Source: an uncultured Dialister sp.
GTDB lineage: Bacteria > Bacillota > Negativicutes > Veillonellales > Dialisteraceae
Direction of reading: 5' to 3'
NCBI GenBank assembly: GCA_934178345.1
Contig: CAKPQG010000024.1
Location: 1-34,817 of the forward strand
DNA length: 34,817 bases
This document shows positions 1-7,256 of the stretch, one piece after another; the first letter of the stretch is position 1, and every line of letters starts with the position of its first letter. A model generated the notes under the pieces. That model was not told where the DNA came from. It saw only the letters and a list, made by a program, of their open reading frames with translations, and searched no databases. The translations under genes and the position numbers were made by a program.

Positions 1-42
1 TCCTGAAATCTAAAAGTTTTTCTACCTATACTCGAAAAACCT

Positions 43-72
43 TTGATTTTCGAAACTTTCTCAGTGTATAAT
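43..72 (+). promoter_or_regulatory. Putative sigma-A-type promoter of the AAA ATPase gene
   Basis: A -35-like TTGATT (43-48) and a perfect TATAAT (67-72) are separated by 18 bases. They lie just upstream of an AAGGAGGTG ribosome binding site and the ATG at 97. This is read by eye; no start site is known. Confidence 0.55.
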
Positions 73-96
73 AGATAAAAAGTAAGGAGGTGTGCC

Positions 97-1302
97 ATGA
101 TTGAACGACCTTATTATTTGAATCAGCTACTTCGCGCGAAGGATACGGATTTCATCAAAATCATCACCGGCATTCGCCGTTCAGGAAAGTCCACGCTGCT
201 TGAGATGTTGAAGAAGCACCTGCTCACTCAGGGCGTCCCAGAAAATCACGTCATCCACATCAGCTATGAGCAGATTCCCTGGTTTCCGTTGGAAAAGGCA
301 GAGACGCTCTATGCGTACATCAAAGAGCATATCACGGAGCCTGCCCATCGCTACTACCTTCTCATCGACGAGGTACAGGAGCTCGAAGAATGGGCGAAAG
401 TCATCAACGGGCTGAAAGCGACGTTTCCACTCGATATCTACATCACTGGCTCAAACTCGCGTCTCTTCTCAGGCGAGTATCTGACTTACATCACAGGACG
501 GTACATCGAAATCAAAGTGTACCCGTTGTCGCTTTCCGAATTCATGACATTCCGCGGCTATGACGAAAGCAACGTCGCAAAAGCATTCAATGAGTATCTC
601 ACCATTGGTTCTTTCCCAGCCGCAGCAGTCGCGAAAGACCCCGAACTTACAGAAATCATCAACAGCGGCCTCTTCGATTCCATCTTTGCACGAGACATCA
701 TCATCCGCGGCGGCATCCGCAATGAAGGCGTCTTCCTCAAAGCCGCCAAATTCATCATGGAGAATATCGGAAATCCTCTCTCCGTGAGTGCTATCAGCCG
801 AACACTGAAATCGCAGGGCTCTTCCGCGAGCGCGGATACCATCGATAACTACCTCACACAGATGGTCAATGCCTATGTGCTCTACCAATGTGAACGCTAC
901 GACATCCGTGGCAAAGAGCGGCTTCGCACCAATGGCAAGTATTACGTAGCTGATCTGGGGCTTCGCAATCGTCTCATCGGCTACCGCAGAGGAAATCTGG
1001 GGCATGTCATCGAAAATCTAGTCTACCTCGAACTCCTTCGCCGCGGCTATACCATTTCCACCGGCCTTTACAATTCGCTGGAGGTGGACTTTGTCGCGCA
1101 GAAAGGCACAGACATCCGCTATTACCAGGTGTCGCTCTCGGTCATGGAAGAAACCGTGCTTGCCCGCGAACTTGCGCCGTTCCAGAAAATCACAGACAAT
1201 TTTCCCAAGTACCTCATTACCATGGACACCATCGATTTCTCACAGAATGGCATCATCCACCAGAATCTCTATGACTTCCTGCTCGGGAAAAATAAGCAGT
1301 GA
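97..1302 (+). CDS. AAA family ATPase with C-terminal DUF4143 domain
   Basis: The protein has 401 residues, typical for this family. A Walker A motif (GIRRSGKST, about residues 25-33) and a Walker B motif (LLIDE, 88-92) mark an AAA_14-type P-loop domain. A TGSNSR sensor-like segment sits near 117-122. The C-terminal part (about 200-380) looks like DUF4143, which resembles a nuclease-fold or winged-helix region and includes a VDF segment near residue 330. Proteins of this type are abundant in anaerobes, and their physiological role is poorly defined; defence or toxin-like roles have been proposed but are not shown here. The ATG is supported by AAGGAGGTG seven bases upstream. It appears to be a single gene under its own promoter. 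No truncation is visible. Confidence 0.9.
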   Translation: MIERPYYLNQLLRAKDTDFIKIITGIRRSGKSTLLEMLKKHLLTQGVPENHVIHISYEQIPWFPLEKAETLYAYIKEHITEPAHRYYLLIDEVQELEEWAKVINGLKATFPLDIYITGSNSRLFSGEYLTYITGRYIEIKVYPLSLSEFMTFRGYDESNVAKAFNEYLTIGSFPAAAVAKDPELTEIINSGLFDSIFARDIIIRGGIRNEGVFLKAAKFIMENIGNPLSVSAISRTLKSQGSSASADTIDNYLTQMVNAYVLYQCERYDIRGKERLRTNGKYYVADLGLRNRLIGYRRGNLGHVIENLVYLELLRRGYTISTGLYNSLEVDFVAQKGTDIRYYQVSLSVMEETVLARELAPFQKITDNFPKYLITMDTIDFSQNGIIHQNLYDFLLGKNKQ

Positions 1303-1394
1303 CCGATGCCCGCAGTGATGCGTACTTTATAATTTTTTTATTTCCATTTTTATTGCAAACGATTCTGTTTGATTGGACTAAAGGAGAACCCACT

Positions 1395-1697
1395 ATGCAC
1401 GGCGGAGACGCAGATGAATTTATCGACTATATGAATGACGGAGAGGCTTCTGTCCGTCACAGAAGTTTCGTGTACCGTTTCTCGGGGCTGAAGTACCACG
1501 CGGGGCGGCATGCGTATCGGATCAGCATCGAGAAGTACCGCTTCACGAAGGAGCCTTTCGAAGACTTCATGGAGCTTGTCTATCACTATGAGTCGGATGA
1601 CGCGGAGGATGTCCTGAATCACCTCACCGAAGACATCCTCTGGGATGGAAAGAGCTTCTACGAGCTGGAAAAGGCACTGACGTGGATTGATTGGTGA
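1395..1697 (+). CDS. Small hypothetical protein, 100 aa
   Basis: I do not recognise this family. The frame stays open upstream to 1299, but the ATG at 1395 is preferred because AAAGGAG (1380-1386) lies at good spacing before it. The 100-residue product is acidic and aromatic-rich (several Tyr, Trp, Asp and Glu), has no membrane segment or signal peptide, and looks like a small soluble protein. It starts 92 bases after the ATPase gene, with no clear terminator between them, so the two may share a transcript. Its 3' end is followed within 50 bases by an intergenic repeat island. Confidence 0.7.
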   Translation: MHGGDADEFIDYMNDGEASVRHRSFVYRFSGLKYHAGRHAYRISIEKYRFTKEPFEDFMELVYHYESDDAEDVLNHLTEDILWDGKSFYELEKALTWIDW

Positions 1698-1747
1698 GCG
1701 AACGTCGCTTCACAGGATTCCAAACACTTCGCGAACCGCTTCGCTTA

Positions 1748-1900
1748 AGTTAGGAGTGAGGAATTAGGAGTGAAGGTGCGGCGCACAAATAATAAAGCGC
1801 CGCGGAGTTTTATGAGTCATGCACAAATCATCCTATAAAATGGGGGTATTGGGGCACTTTATGAATTGTGTGCCCCTTCCTCCACTCCTCACTCCTCACT
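1748..1900. repeat. Mosaic repeat island 1 (GGAGTGA heptads, GCGGCGC hairpin, GGGGCAC hairpin)
   Basis: The island starts with heptads of the GGAGTGA/GGAATTA type. A GCGGCGC...GCGCCGC inverted repeat follows (about 1778-1803). Next is a GGGGCAC (1851-1857)/GTGCCCC (1870-1876) hairpin, and the island closes with the reverse-complement heptads (ACTCCTC). The GGGGCAC hairpin with its loop recurs almost identically at 28777-28802. It fills most of the 286-base spacer between 1697 and the khpB end. Confidence 0.85.
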
Positions 1901-1950
1901 TTTTCGTAACGTATCGCGTGACAGTAGAATCAATGAAAATCATGCATAAA

Positions 1951-1980
1951 AAAAGCAGCCTCACGGCTGCTTTTTTATTT
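1951..1980 (-). terminator. Rho-independent terminator of the rpmH-khpB cluster
   Basis: A GCAGCC (1955-1960)/GGCTGC (1965-1970) stem with a 4-base loop is flanked by A and T runs, so it could end transcription from either side. It lies just past the khpB stop codon. Confidence 0.85.
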
Positions 1981-1983
1981 GGC

Positions 1984-2811
1984 TCAGTCCTTCGGACGAA
2001 TGACAACGTATCTGTACGGTGCTTCGCCTTCGGAATCGGTGGAGACGGCATGGTCGTCCTGCAGAGCCAGATGGATGATGCGGCGTTCGCCGGCAGCCAT
2101 CGGTTCGAGGCGGACTTCTTCGCCCGTGCGCTTCACCTTGCCTGCGAGGCGTCTGGCGAGGGCTTCCAGGGTATCCTGGCGGCGCTCTCTGTAGTTTTCG
2201 ACGTCAAGCAGAATGAAGTAGTGATGACGGAAGGATTTCCCTGCGGCCAGATTCGTCAGGTACTGGAGCGCATCCAGTGTCTGTCCGTGCTTGCCGATCA
2301 AGATGCCAAGGCCATCGCCCACGAGGTTGATCATGATCCGTTCTTCGGTCATGCGGCATTCCATGGTGACAGCAAGGTGCATACCGGCAAAGACGCCCGT
2401 AAGGAAGGTCTTTGCTTCTTCAGCGACCTTTTTCTGTTCTTCCGGATCGAAAGCCGGCTCTTCGCGCTCGGCTTTCTTCTCTTCTGCCGGTGCTTCTTCC
2501 TTCACTTCTTCGGCAGCGTCTTCTGTCTGTGGTACTTCGGCCGGCGTTTCTTCCTTCGCTTCTTCGGCAGGGATTTCTGCCGCCGGTGCTTCTTCGGCAG
2601 GAGATGCTTCTTCGACAGTGTCTTCCGGCACTTCTTCATCCGGTGCGGAAATGTCTACGACAGCCATCTTCTTGTGGATGAGTCCGAAGAGTCCGCTGGA
2701 GGGCTGCTCGACGACATGGACGACAGCTTCTTCGCGGCTGATACCGAGCTTTTCCAAGCCTTCCGCAACAGCGGCTTCGATGGTTTTTGCTGTGATTCTG
2801 ACTGTTCTCAT
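1984..2811 (-). CDS. khpB: RNA-binding protein KhpB (Jag/EloR family)
   Basis: This 275-residue protein has three parts typical of Jag/KhpB. A Jag_N domain (about 1-52) comes first. A long acidic Ala/Glu/Pro-rich linker (about 55-130) follows. Last come a KH domain with the GKHG loop (173-176) and an R3H domain with the Arg-x-x-x-His element (RRIIH, 243-247). The family binds RNA and, in Gram-positive bacteria, influences cell elongation and division together with KhpA. Its start overlaps the yidC stop by four bases (ATGA), so translation is coupled. In many genomes mnmE and mnmG follow; here a terminator and repeat island follow instead. The role is inferred from family and gene order. Confidence 0.93.
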   Translation of the reverse strand: MRTVRITAKTIEAAVAEGLEKLGISREEAVVHVVEQPSSGLFGLIHKKMAVVDISAPDEEVPEDTVEEASPAEEAPAAEIPAEEAKEETPAEVPQTEDAAEEVKEEAPAEEKKAEREEPAFDPEEQKKVAEEAKTFLTGVFAGMHLAVTMECRMTEERIMINLVGDGLGILIGKHGQTLDALQYLTNLAAGKSFRHHYFILLDVENYRERRQDTLEALARRLAGKVKRTGEEVRLEPMAAGERRIIHLALQDDHAVSTDSEGEAPYRYVVIRPKD

Positions 2812-3743
2812 TTTTCATCAGCCTCCCCGGTGCTCTTAGCAGGTGCTTCTGCCGTAGCCGGCTTTTCATCGCTGGCTGGTTCTTTTACTTCTTTAGGAGC
2901 TTCTGCTTTTTCAGGAGAGGCTTCTTTGTTTTCGTCTTTCGGTGCATCCGCAGACTTCTTCACGACTTTCTTGATGACTTTCTTGCGGATGATTTTTTTC
3001 TTCTTCACTTCCGCTTTCGGCTGGTTCTCTCCATGGACGGTGAGGGTCCCTTTGGAAGATTTGCCGCCGATGCGTTCCTTCATTTCGCCCCAGTACATGA
3101 TGGTCTGCTGGACGAGCTGGTACAGGTTGCAGACGATCCAGTAAATGACAAGGCCGCTCGGGAAGTTCAGGGACATCCAGCCGATCATGACAGGCATCAT
3201 GAGCAGCATGGTCTTCTGGTTGCTCGGTGCGTCCTTCGGGGTGGTCTGCCAGGAAATGATGAAGGTGGAAGCAGCAGAGAGGATCGGAAGGATATAGGTC
3301 TCATCCGGTACAGCCAGGCTTTCCAGCCACAGGAAACTCTCGTGAGCCGGATCATAGGAAAAGCCCTGCAGTGCGTAGTAGATGGAGATCAGGAATGGCA
3401 TCTGGATCAGGAGCGGCAGGCAGCCGGAGAGCGGAGAGGCTCCGTTTTCCTTGTAGAGCTTGCCCATTTCTTCGCGCAGCTTCTGCGGGTCATTCTTGTA
3501 TTTCTTCTGAATCTTCTGCATTTCCGGCTGAATGGCCTGCATGGCCTTCATGGACCGGATCTGTTTCAGGGCGAGCGGGAGCAGCAGCGTCTTGATAATG
3601 ACGGTCAGGACGATGATGGCGATCCCGTAGCTCGGAAATCCCAGGTCTTCTGTCATCTTATAGCAGAATTCCAGGCAGACGCGCATGACCTCTGCGAGGA
3701 GTCCGACTAAGCTCGACAGAAATGGAATCTGAAAATCACTCAT
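2808..3743 (-). CDS. yidC: Membrane protein insertase YidC/Oxa1 family
   Basis: The product (311 residues) is a short Gram-positive-type YidC without the large periplasmic domain of Proteobacteria. It has five predicted hydrophobic segments. The hydrophilic groove usually carries an Arg in the first core helix; here the corresponding site appears to be Lys51 (segment IIKTLLLPL). A cytoplasmic hairpin with LKQIRSMKAMQ follows. The C-terminal tail (about 235-311) is extremely rich in Lys, Glu and Ala, as expected for a ribosome-contacting tail. It inserts membrane proteins alone or with SecYEG. The ATG follows AAGGAGTAACC. A 334-base gap with a repeat island separates it from yidD, which is unusual for this normally compact cluster. 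Confidence 0.95.
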   Translation of the reverse strand: MSDFQIPFLSSLVGLLAEVMRVCLEFCYKMTEDLGFPSYGIAIIVLTVIIKTLLLPLALKQIRSMKAMQAIQPEMQKIQKKYKNDPQKLREEMGKLYKENGASPLSGCLPLLIQMPFLISIYYALQGFSYDPAHESFLWLESLAVPDETYILPILSAASTFIISWQTTPKDAPSNQKTMLLMMPVMIGWMSLNFPSGLVIYWIVCNLYQLVQQTIMYWGEMKERIGGKSSKGTLTVHGENQPKAEVKKKKIIRKKVIKKVVKKSADAPKDENKEASPEKAEAPKEVKEPASDEKPATAEAPAKSTGEADEK

Positions 3744-3866
3744 TGGTTACTCCTTATACGGCCTGTATTGCAGCCGCTAAATGCCCGAGCCTTCTAAATT
3801 TCAAGAGCCCGGTGAGTTTTCGGGAAATCAATCGGCGGTTATGGTGGGATGGATGGCCGGGAAATC

Positions 3867-4044
3867 CAGTGACTAGTGACTGGTGACTGGTGACTAGTGA
3901 CCAGGGATTAGGGATTAGGGATACGAAATGAGAAATGGCGGTGCAGCGCATCAAAGGTAAGAAGCGCTGCCAGTTTTAAAACTCGCGGCGCTTTCATTTT
4001 ATTTTGCGCCGCACCTTCACTCCTCACTCCTAATTCCTCACTCA
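3867..4044. repeat. Mosaic repeat island 2, inside the rnpA-yidC cluster
   Basis: About eight heptads of the GACTGGT/GACTAGT and GATTAGG types (3867-3921) come first. Two GC-rich hairpins follow (GCAGCGC/GCGCTGC-type near 3934-3970 and GCGGCGC/GCGCCGC at 3977-4005), then reverse-complement ACTCCTC heptads to 4044. It occupies most of the 334 bases between yidD and yidC. The bases 3744-3866 show no gene or clear hairpin. Confidence 0.85.
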
Positions 4045-4077
4045 TTCAATGCGAAGCATTGAAAAAAGACAGCCTCT

Positions 4078-4287
4078 TCACGGGAGCGGGTCGTATCCAC
4101 CTTTGTGAAACGGGTGGCACTTGGAAATCCGCTTGATCGCGAGCCAGCTGCCTTTTAGGGCTCCATATTTTTGAAGCGCCTGCAGTGCATATTCGCTGCA
4201 GGTCGGGTAGAAACGACAGCAAGGAGGCTTCAGGGGAGAGATAAACGCTCTATAGAATCGGACAAGACCGATCAGAAGCTCTTTCAT
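4078..4287 (-). CDS. yidD: Membrane protein insertion efficiency factor YidD
   Basis: This 69-residue protein carries the YidD signature: an amphipathic N-terminus, then PCCRFYPTCSEYA (about 21-33), and a C-terminal CHPFHKGGYDP segment. YidD is a small inner-face membrane-associated protein that helps the Sec/YidC route. Its start lies one base after the rnpA stop, so the two are tightly coupled. The length is normal for the family. Confidence 0.95.
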   Translation of the reverse strand: MKELLIGLVRFYRAFISPLKPPCCRFYPTCSEYALQALQKYGALKGSWLAIKRISKCHPFHKGGYDPLP

Positions 4288-4288
4288 C

Positions 4289-4669
4289 TTATTTCACCAG
4301 AATTCCGGCTTTGCGCCACAAGGAAAGGATCGCTTTCTCCGCCTGCTGATAGGTGGCACCGGTCAGGAAGATACCTGACAGCATCACCACTTCATAATGG
4401 GGCGAAAGCTCAGCCATATGAAGGCGGTAGACCTCCTTCATCAGACGTCTTGCACGGTTCCGCGCAAAGGCGTGGCCGATTTTCTTCGTAGTCACGAAGC
4501 CCATGCGGGTGCCCGGCTTTTTGGTTTTCACCACATAGCAGAGCCCGGCCCGATTGCTGAAACGTTTGCCGGATCTGTAAATCCGACGGTAATCCCTGTT
4601 CTGTCTGATACGAGAAGAGCGGGGCAGTGTATACCCCACCCTCTCCTCGCTGATTTCTTGATTAGGCAC
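4289..4669 (-). CDS. rnpA: Ribonuclease P protein component
   Basis: The 126-residue basic protein carries the RnpA hallmark RNRARRLMKE (about 81-90) in the helix that contacts P RNA. It also has the N-terminal R-x-R-I-R-x-N-x-D-Y-R region that precedes the substrate cleft. It is the protein cofactor that helps RNase P trim the 5' leader of pre-tRNAs. A GTG at 4669 is chosen as start, with AAAGG about six bases upstream. This start lies inside the last codons of rpmH, giving an 8-base overlap. Internal starts downstream are possible because the first 15 residues are less conserved. Confidence 0.93.
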   Translation of the reverse strand: MPNQEISEERVGYTLPRSSRIRQNRDYRRIYRSGKRFSNRAGLCYVVKTKKPGTRMGFVTTKKIGHAFARNRARRLMKEVYRLHMAELSPHYEVVMLSGIFLTGATYQQAEKAILSLWRKAGILVK

Positions 4670-4799
4670 TTAATACCTTTCTGCCCTTTGCTCTTCTTCT
4701 CTTCAGAACAATACGGCCTGCTTTTGTTTTCATACGAGCGCGGAAACCGTGGGTCTGTTTTCTCCAATGGTTGTTCGGCTGGAATGTCATCTTTGCCAT
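4662..4799 (-). CDS. rpmH: 50S ribosomal protein L34
   Basis: I translated this gene by hand, as it is short (45 residues). It begins MAKMTFQPNN, continues with HWRKQTHGFRARMKTKAG, and ends in the Arg/Lys-rich RRRAKGRKVLSA. This is a full-length L34 of the slightly extended Gram-positive type. An AAGGAGGTG ribosome binding site lies upstream. It is the first gene of the rpmH-rnpA-yidD-yidC-khpB unit and overlaps rnpA by 8 bases. In many bacteria dnaA lies divergently upstream; here the neighbour is an EamA permease instead. Confidence 0.96.
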   Translation of the reverse strand: MAKMTFQPNNHWRKQTHGFRARMKTKAGRIVLKRRRAKGRKVLSA

Positions 4800-4855
4800 G
4801 TATAAACACCTCCTTACATCGTGTTGTGCCATTTATCGTGCACCATAACAGAATA

Positions 4856-4884
4856 ATTATATCTAAGAGAAGAGGGGATGTCAA
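4856..4884 (-). promoter_or_regulatory. Consensus promoter of rpmH operon
   Basis: On the minus strand TTGACA (4884-4879) and TATAAT (4861-4856) are both perfect and separated by 17 bases, about 57 bases before the rpmH start. This is one of the best promoters in the window, as expected for a ribosomal protein gene. Confidence 0.88.
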
Positions 4885-4918
4885 TAAAGTTTGGAAGGAA
4901 ATCTTGACAAAGGACAAA

Positions 4919-5097
4919 GGGTTCAGGGTTCGGGGTTCAGGGTTGTGGTGGCGGCTTCGCCGCAATATAAATAGGGCGATGCCCGAAGATAGTATTCAAG
5001 TCACCAGTCACTTGAGAACCCTAATCCCTAGCCACTAATCCCTAGCTACTAGCTACCAGTCACTAGCCACCAGTCACCAGCCACCAGTCACTAGCTC
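4919..5097. repeat. Mosaic repeat island 3, forming the 3' end of the EamA gene
   Basis: GGTTCAG/GGTTCGG heptads come first, then a GGCGGCTTCGCCGC hairpin with the adjoining GGGCGATGCCCGAAG element. After them come a long run of reverse-complement heptads (CTAATCC, AGTCACC and variants). The stop codon of the permease gene (5091-5093) is part of a GCTAGTGACTGG repeat unit. Confidence 0.85.
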
Positions 5098-5957
5098 CCC
5101 TTCGATTTCCACAATAGCATCCCGCTTCCTGCTACGATGAGCGCGCCGCCGATCCAGGATGCCGGGGTCAGTACCTCTCCCCAGAGCGCCCAGCCGGCCA
5201 CGATGTGAAAGAGAACGCCGGTGTACATGACGAAGGTGACGATCATCGGATGGATGTGCGTCGCGCCCCATGTGAAGCAGACCTGTGCAAAAATGGCAGA
5301 GAAGGAAAGGGCGAAGAGCCAGAGGCATTCTGCCGCATCCGGCATCTGGAAATCATGCCCCAGCATCAGCAGGAGGCCGCCTGCCATGCTGTAGAACTGA
5401 AAATAGAAGACGATCTCTCCGCCGGAGTGCCCGCCCTTTTCATTGAGCCTGCCGATACAGGTGTAGGCGCACGCTGAGCAGAAGGCCGACACGACGCCGA
5501 TGAGTGCATAGCCATTGAAGGAAGAGTAATCCCAGACTTTCAGCACCACCGCCGCACCGGCAGCGATGACGAAGAGCCAGAAGCGCACGTTCCCCGCGGG
5601 CGTGGTCTTGAGGAAAATCGGCGAAAGGATACACATGAAGAACGCAGCGAGCTGGACAAGAATCTCCGCATCGCCGAGCGTCAGCCCTTTAAGGCAGAAG
5701 AAAAAGAGCAGGATGCCCATCCCGCCGAAGAGGCCGCGCGTATGAAGGAGCAGTCTGTCCTTCCCGGAAAAAAGCGGGAGCGACTCTCTCGCTGCGATGA
5801 GCGGCAGGAAGAAGAGCCCTACGAGACCGCGTACAAACGTCAGCTCGCCCGTCCCGAGGTAGGAGACAGCTTTCGCAGATACGTCCATCAGTGTGAAAAG
5901 AAGCGCCGCCAGGATCGAGGCAAGGATGCCGAGTGTCATAGAAGAATGAGTGGTCAT
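5091..5957 (-). CDS. EamA/DMT family transporter
   Basis: The 288-residue protein has about ten hydrophobic segments arranged as two EamA repeats (about 8-140 and 150-285), the usual DMT (drug/metabolite transporter) layout. It is probably an exporter or permease of small metabolites; the substrate cannot be read from the sequence. No convincing ribosome binding site precedes the ATG at 5957. A second ATG at 5939 (MTLGIL) also lacks one, so the start is uncertain. The stop codon sits at the edge of repeat island 3, so the C-terminus may have been set by the repeat. It is transcribed alone on the minus strand. Confidence 0.85.
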   Translation of the reverse strand: MTTHSSMTLGILASILAALLFTLMDVSAKAVSYLGTGELTFVRGLVGLFFLPLIAARESLPLFSGKDRLLLHTRGLFGGMGILLFFFCLKGLTLGDAEILVQLAAFFMCILSPIFLKTTPAGNVRFWLFVIAAGAAVVLKVWDYSSFNGYALIGVVSAFCSACAYTCIGRLNEKGGHSGGEIVFYFQFYSMAGGLLLMLGHDFQMPDAAECLWLFALSFSAIFAQVCFTWGATHIHPMIVTFVMYTGVLFHIVAGWALWGEVLTPASWIGGALIVAGSGMLLWKSKGS

Positions 5958-6022
5958 AGTTGTTGTTGGTTGTTAGTTGTTTGGGTATAGAAATGGTTTT
6001 GGTGGTAGAGGTTAAGGTTGAC

Positions 6023-6220
6023 GGGTTCAGGGTTCAGGGTTCAGGGTTCAGGGTTGTGGTGCGGCGCATAAAAATCAGAAGCGCCGCGAATTTTAGACTA
6101 GCGCTTCGTGCGTATCGTCTGCCTTCCTCTCCGAGGAAGGTGGCGCGCAGCGCCGGATGATGGTGATGCGTAGCATCACAAAATCGGCAGCGCCGATTTT
6201 AATCGGGTATGACAGGTTTC
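6023..6220. repeat. Mosaic repeat island 4a
   Basis: Four GGTTCAG heptads lead into a GCGGCGC...GCGCCGC hairpin (6061-6087). A GCGCTTCGTGCGTATCGTCTGCC segment with a CCTTCCTCTCCGAGGAAGG hairpin follows. That segment is homologous to the site carrying the MITE at 11.4 kb. The 448-base gap 5958-6405 contains this island, a hairpin at 6180-6200, island 4b, and a CTCGACTTCGCTCGGAATGAC repeat near 6274 related to one near 10185. No gene is seen. Confidence 0.8.
6180..6200. terminator. Possible bidirectional terminator hairpin
   Basis: AAATCGGC (6181-6188) pairs with GCCGATTT (6192-6199) around a 3-base loop, with short A and T runs outside. It is more than 200 bases from the nearest stop codon, so its use is uncertain. 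Confidence 0.35.
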
Positions 6221-6356
6221 CCGTTTTCTGATTAGCCCACATAAATTGTTTCCCCGCAAACGAAAAAGATTCCTCGACTTCGCTCGGAATGACGATACGG
6301 GAAATGGCATGCTATCCGCTATGTTGTGCTTTCAAGGGAGCTGTTCAGTCAGGAAT

Positions 6357-6422
6357 CTAATCCCTAATCCCTAGCTACTAGCCACCAGTCCCTAGTCACC
6401 AGCAACTAGTCACCAGCCACCA
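6357..6422. repeat. Heptad array 4b, overlapping the flavodoxin 3' end
   Basis: About nine heptads of the CTAATCC/CTAGTCACC/CCAGCCA type run to 6422. The last five codons of the flavodoxin gene (Val-Ala-Gly-Asp-stop) are written in this repeat sequence on the minus strand. Confidence 0.85.
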
Positions 6423-6924
6423 GATCCGTCATTTTCTTCGCCCATGCCTTTGCGCGGGCGAAGTCCTCTTCATTCGGATGCTTCTCGGCCTCTTCCAGTC
6501 GGGCGAGACGTTCGGGGGTCATTTCATGGGCCGTCTCCTGTGCAAGGCCTGCGAGCTTCTTCTGGTGGAAGGAGTTCACGCGCCCTTGACAGAGGAAGGT
6601 GCCAAGACAGGTGGCATCTTCAGGAAGAAGAGCGGCGGCATTGGTGAGATACATCTTCGCCGCCTCCGAATCGGGCCAGGTGCCGGCGGTCGCATAAATG
6701 GCGACGTTTTTCGCGGAAAGGGAAGAGAGCGTCTTCTGCGCGAGAGGGTCCGCGCCTCGGCGGTAGCCCCAGAAGCCGACAAAGACAAGGTCATAGGAGG
6801 AGAGGTCATTTCCCTCGCGCCCTTCTTCCATGATCTCCTTCTCTCCCGGCAGCACCTCAAAGATGGCTTCGGCGACCGCCTTCGTATTTCCCGTGCGGGA
6901 AGACCAGAGAACTAATGATTTCAT
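6406..6924 (-). CDS. Flavodoxin-like protein (BilS-like type)
   Basis: The 172-residue protein begins with a beta strand and the FMN-phosphate loop SSRTGNT (residues 8-14), the flavodoxin signature. It continues with VFVGFWGYRRGADP (about 48-61), the second FMN-side loop, and IYATAGTWPD (about 76-85). This form resembles the flavodoxin-family proteins often annotated BilS in gut Firmicutes, which are thought to act as electron carriers; that assignment is tentative. An AAAGGAGG site precedes the ATG. The C-terminal VAGD-stop is encoded by repeat array 4b, so the tail may be strain-variable. It is transcribed alone. Confidence 0.85.
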   Translation of the reverse strand: MKSLVLWSSRTGNTKAVAEAIFEVLPGEKEIMEEGREGNDLSSYDLVFVGFWGYRRGADPLAQKTLSSLSAKNVAIYATAGTWPDSEAAKMYLTNAAALLPEDATCLGTFLCQGRVNSFHQKKLAGLAQETAHEMTPERLARLEEAEKHPNEEDFARAKAWAKKMTDLVAGD

Positions 6925-6944
6925 AGAAACCTCCTTTTACAACA

Positions 6945-7008
6945 AGTTAGGAATGAGGAGTTAGGAGTTAGGAGTGAAGGTAGCGGCGCGCCATTCATAT
7001 AGCGCCGC
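6945..7008. repeat. Mosaic repeat island 5a
   Basis: GGAATGA/GGAGTTA heptads are followed by a GCGGCGC...GCGCCGC hairpin (6983-7008). It forms an inverted pair with island 5b around the dinB promoter. Confidence 0.8.
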
Positions 7009-7076
7009 ATAATAAACTAATTCCTCATGCTCCTGTCTTCCCCATTATCCACAGACTGCACTCGTTTGTCAAAGAA

Positions 7077-7105
7077 TTGACACGCTTCATAAAAATCACT
7101 ATCAT
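7077..7105 (+). promoter_or_regulatory. Putative dinB promoter
   Basis: TTGACA (7077-7082) and TATCAT (7100-7105) are separated by 17 bases. This predicts a 5' leader of about 145 bases that contains repeat island 5b. I see no LexA-like operator over it. Confidence 0.65.
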
Positions 7106-7140
7106 GAAAAATAATGTGACTTTATTCATTTCTATACTTT

Positions 7141-7206
7141 GCGGCGCTTTTAATTATTTTGCGCCGCCCCAACACTCCTCACTCCTCACTCCTAATTCCT
7201 CACTCA
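7141..7206. repeat. Mosaic repeat island 5b in the dinB leader
   Basis: GCGGCGC (7141-7147) pairs with GCGCCGC (7161-7167), followed by reverse-complement ACTCCTC/ATTCCTC heptads. It is the mirror image of island 5a, and it would be transcribed as part of the dinB mRNA leader. Confidence 0.8.
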
Positions 7207-7256
7207 GAAAGCTCCAATTCCACATTTTGCTGATACATTTACAAAGGAGGGTTCGT

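Noticed and set aside
1819..3144. A 441-residue Phe-rich plus-strand frame
   Set aside because: It runs opposite khpB and yidC and begins inside repeat island 1.
4662..7053. Replication origin near rpmH-rnpA
   Set aside because: No dnaA or dnaN is present. Only one perfect DnaA box (TTATCCACA, 7045-7053) was found, more than 2 kb away and without a cluster.
7077..7256. Longer dinB protein starting at 7077
   Set aside because: The added residues are encoded by the promoter and repeat island 5b; the ATG at 7257 has a strong ribosome binding site and matches the family N-terminus.
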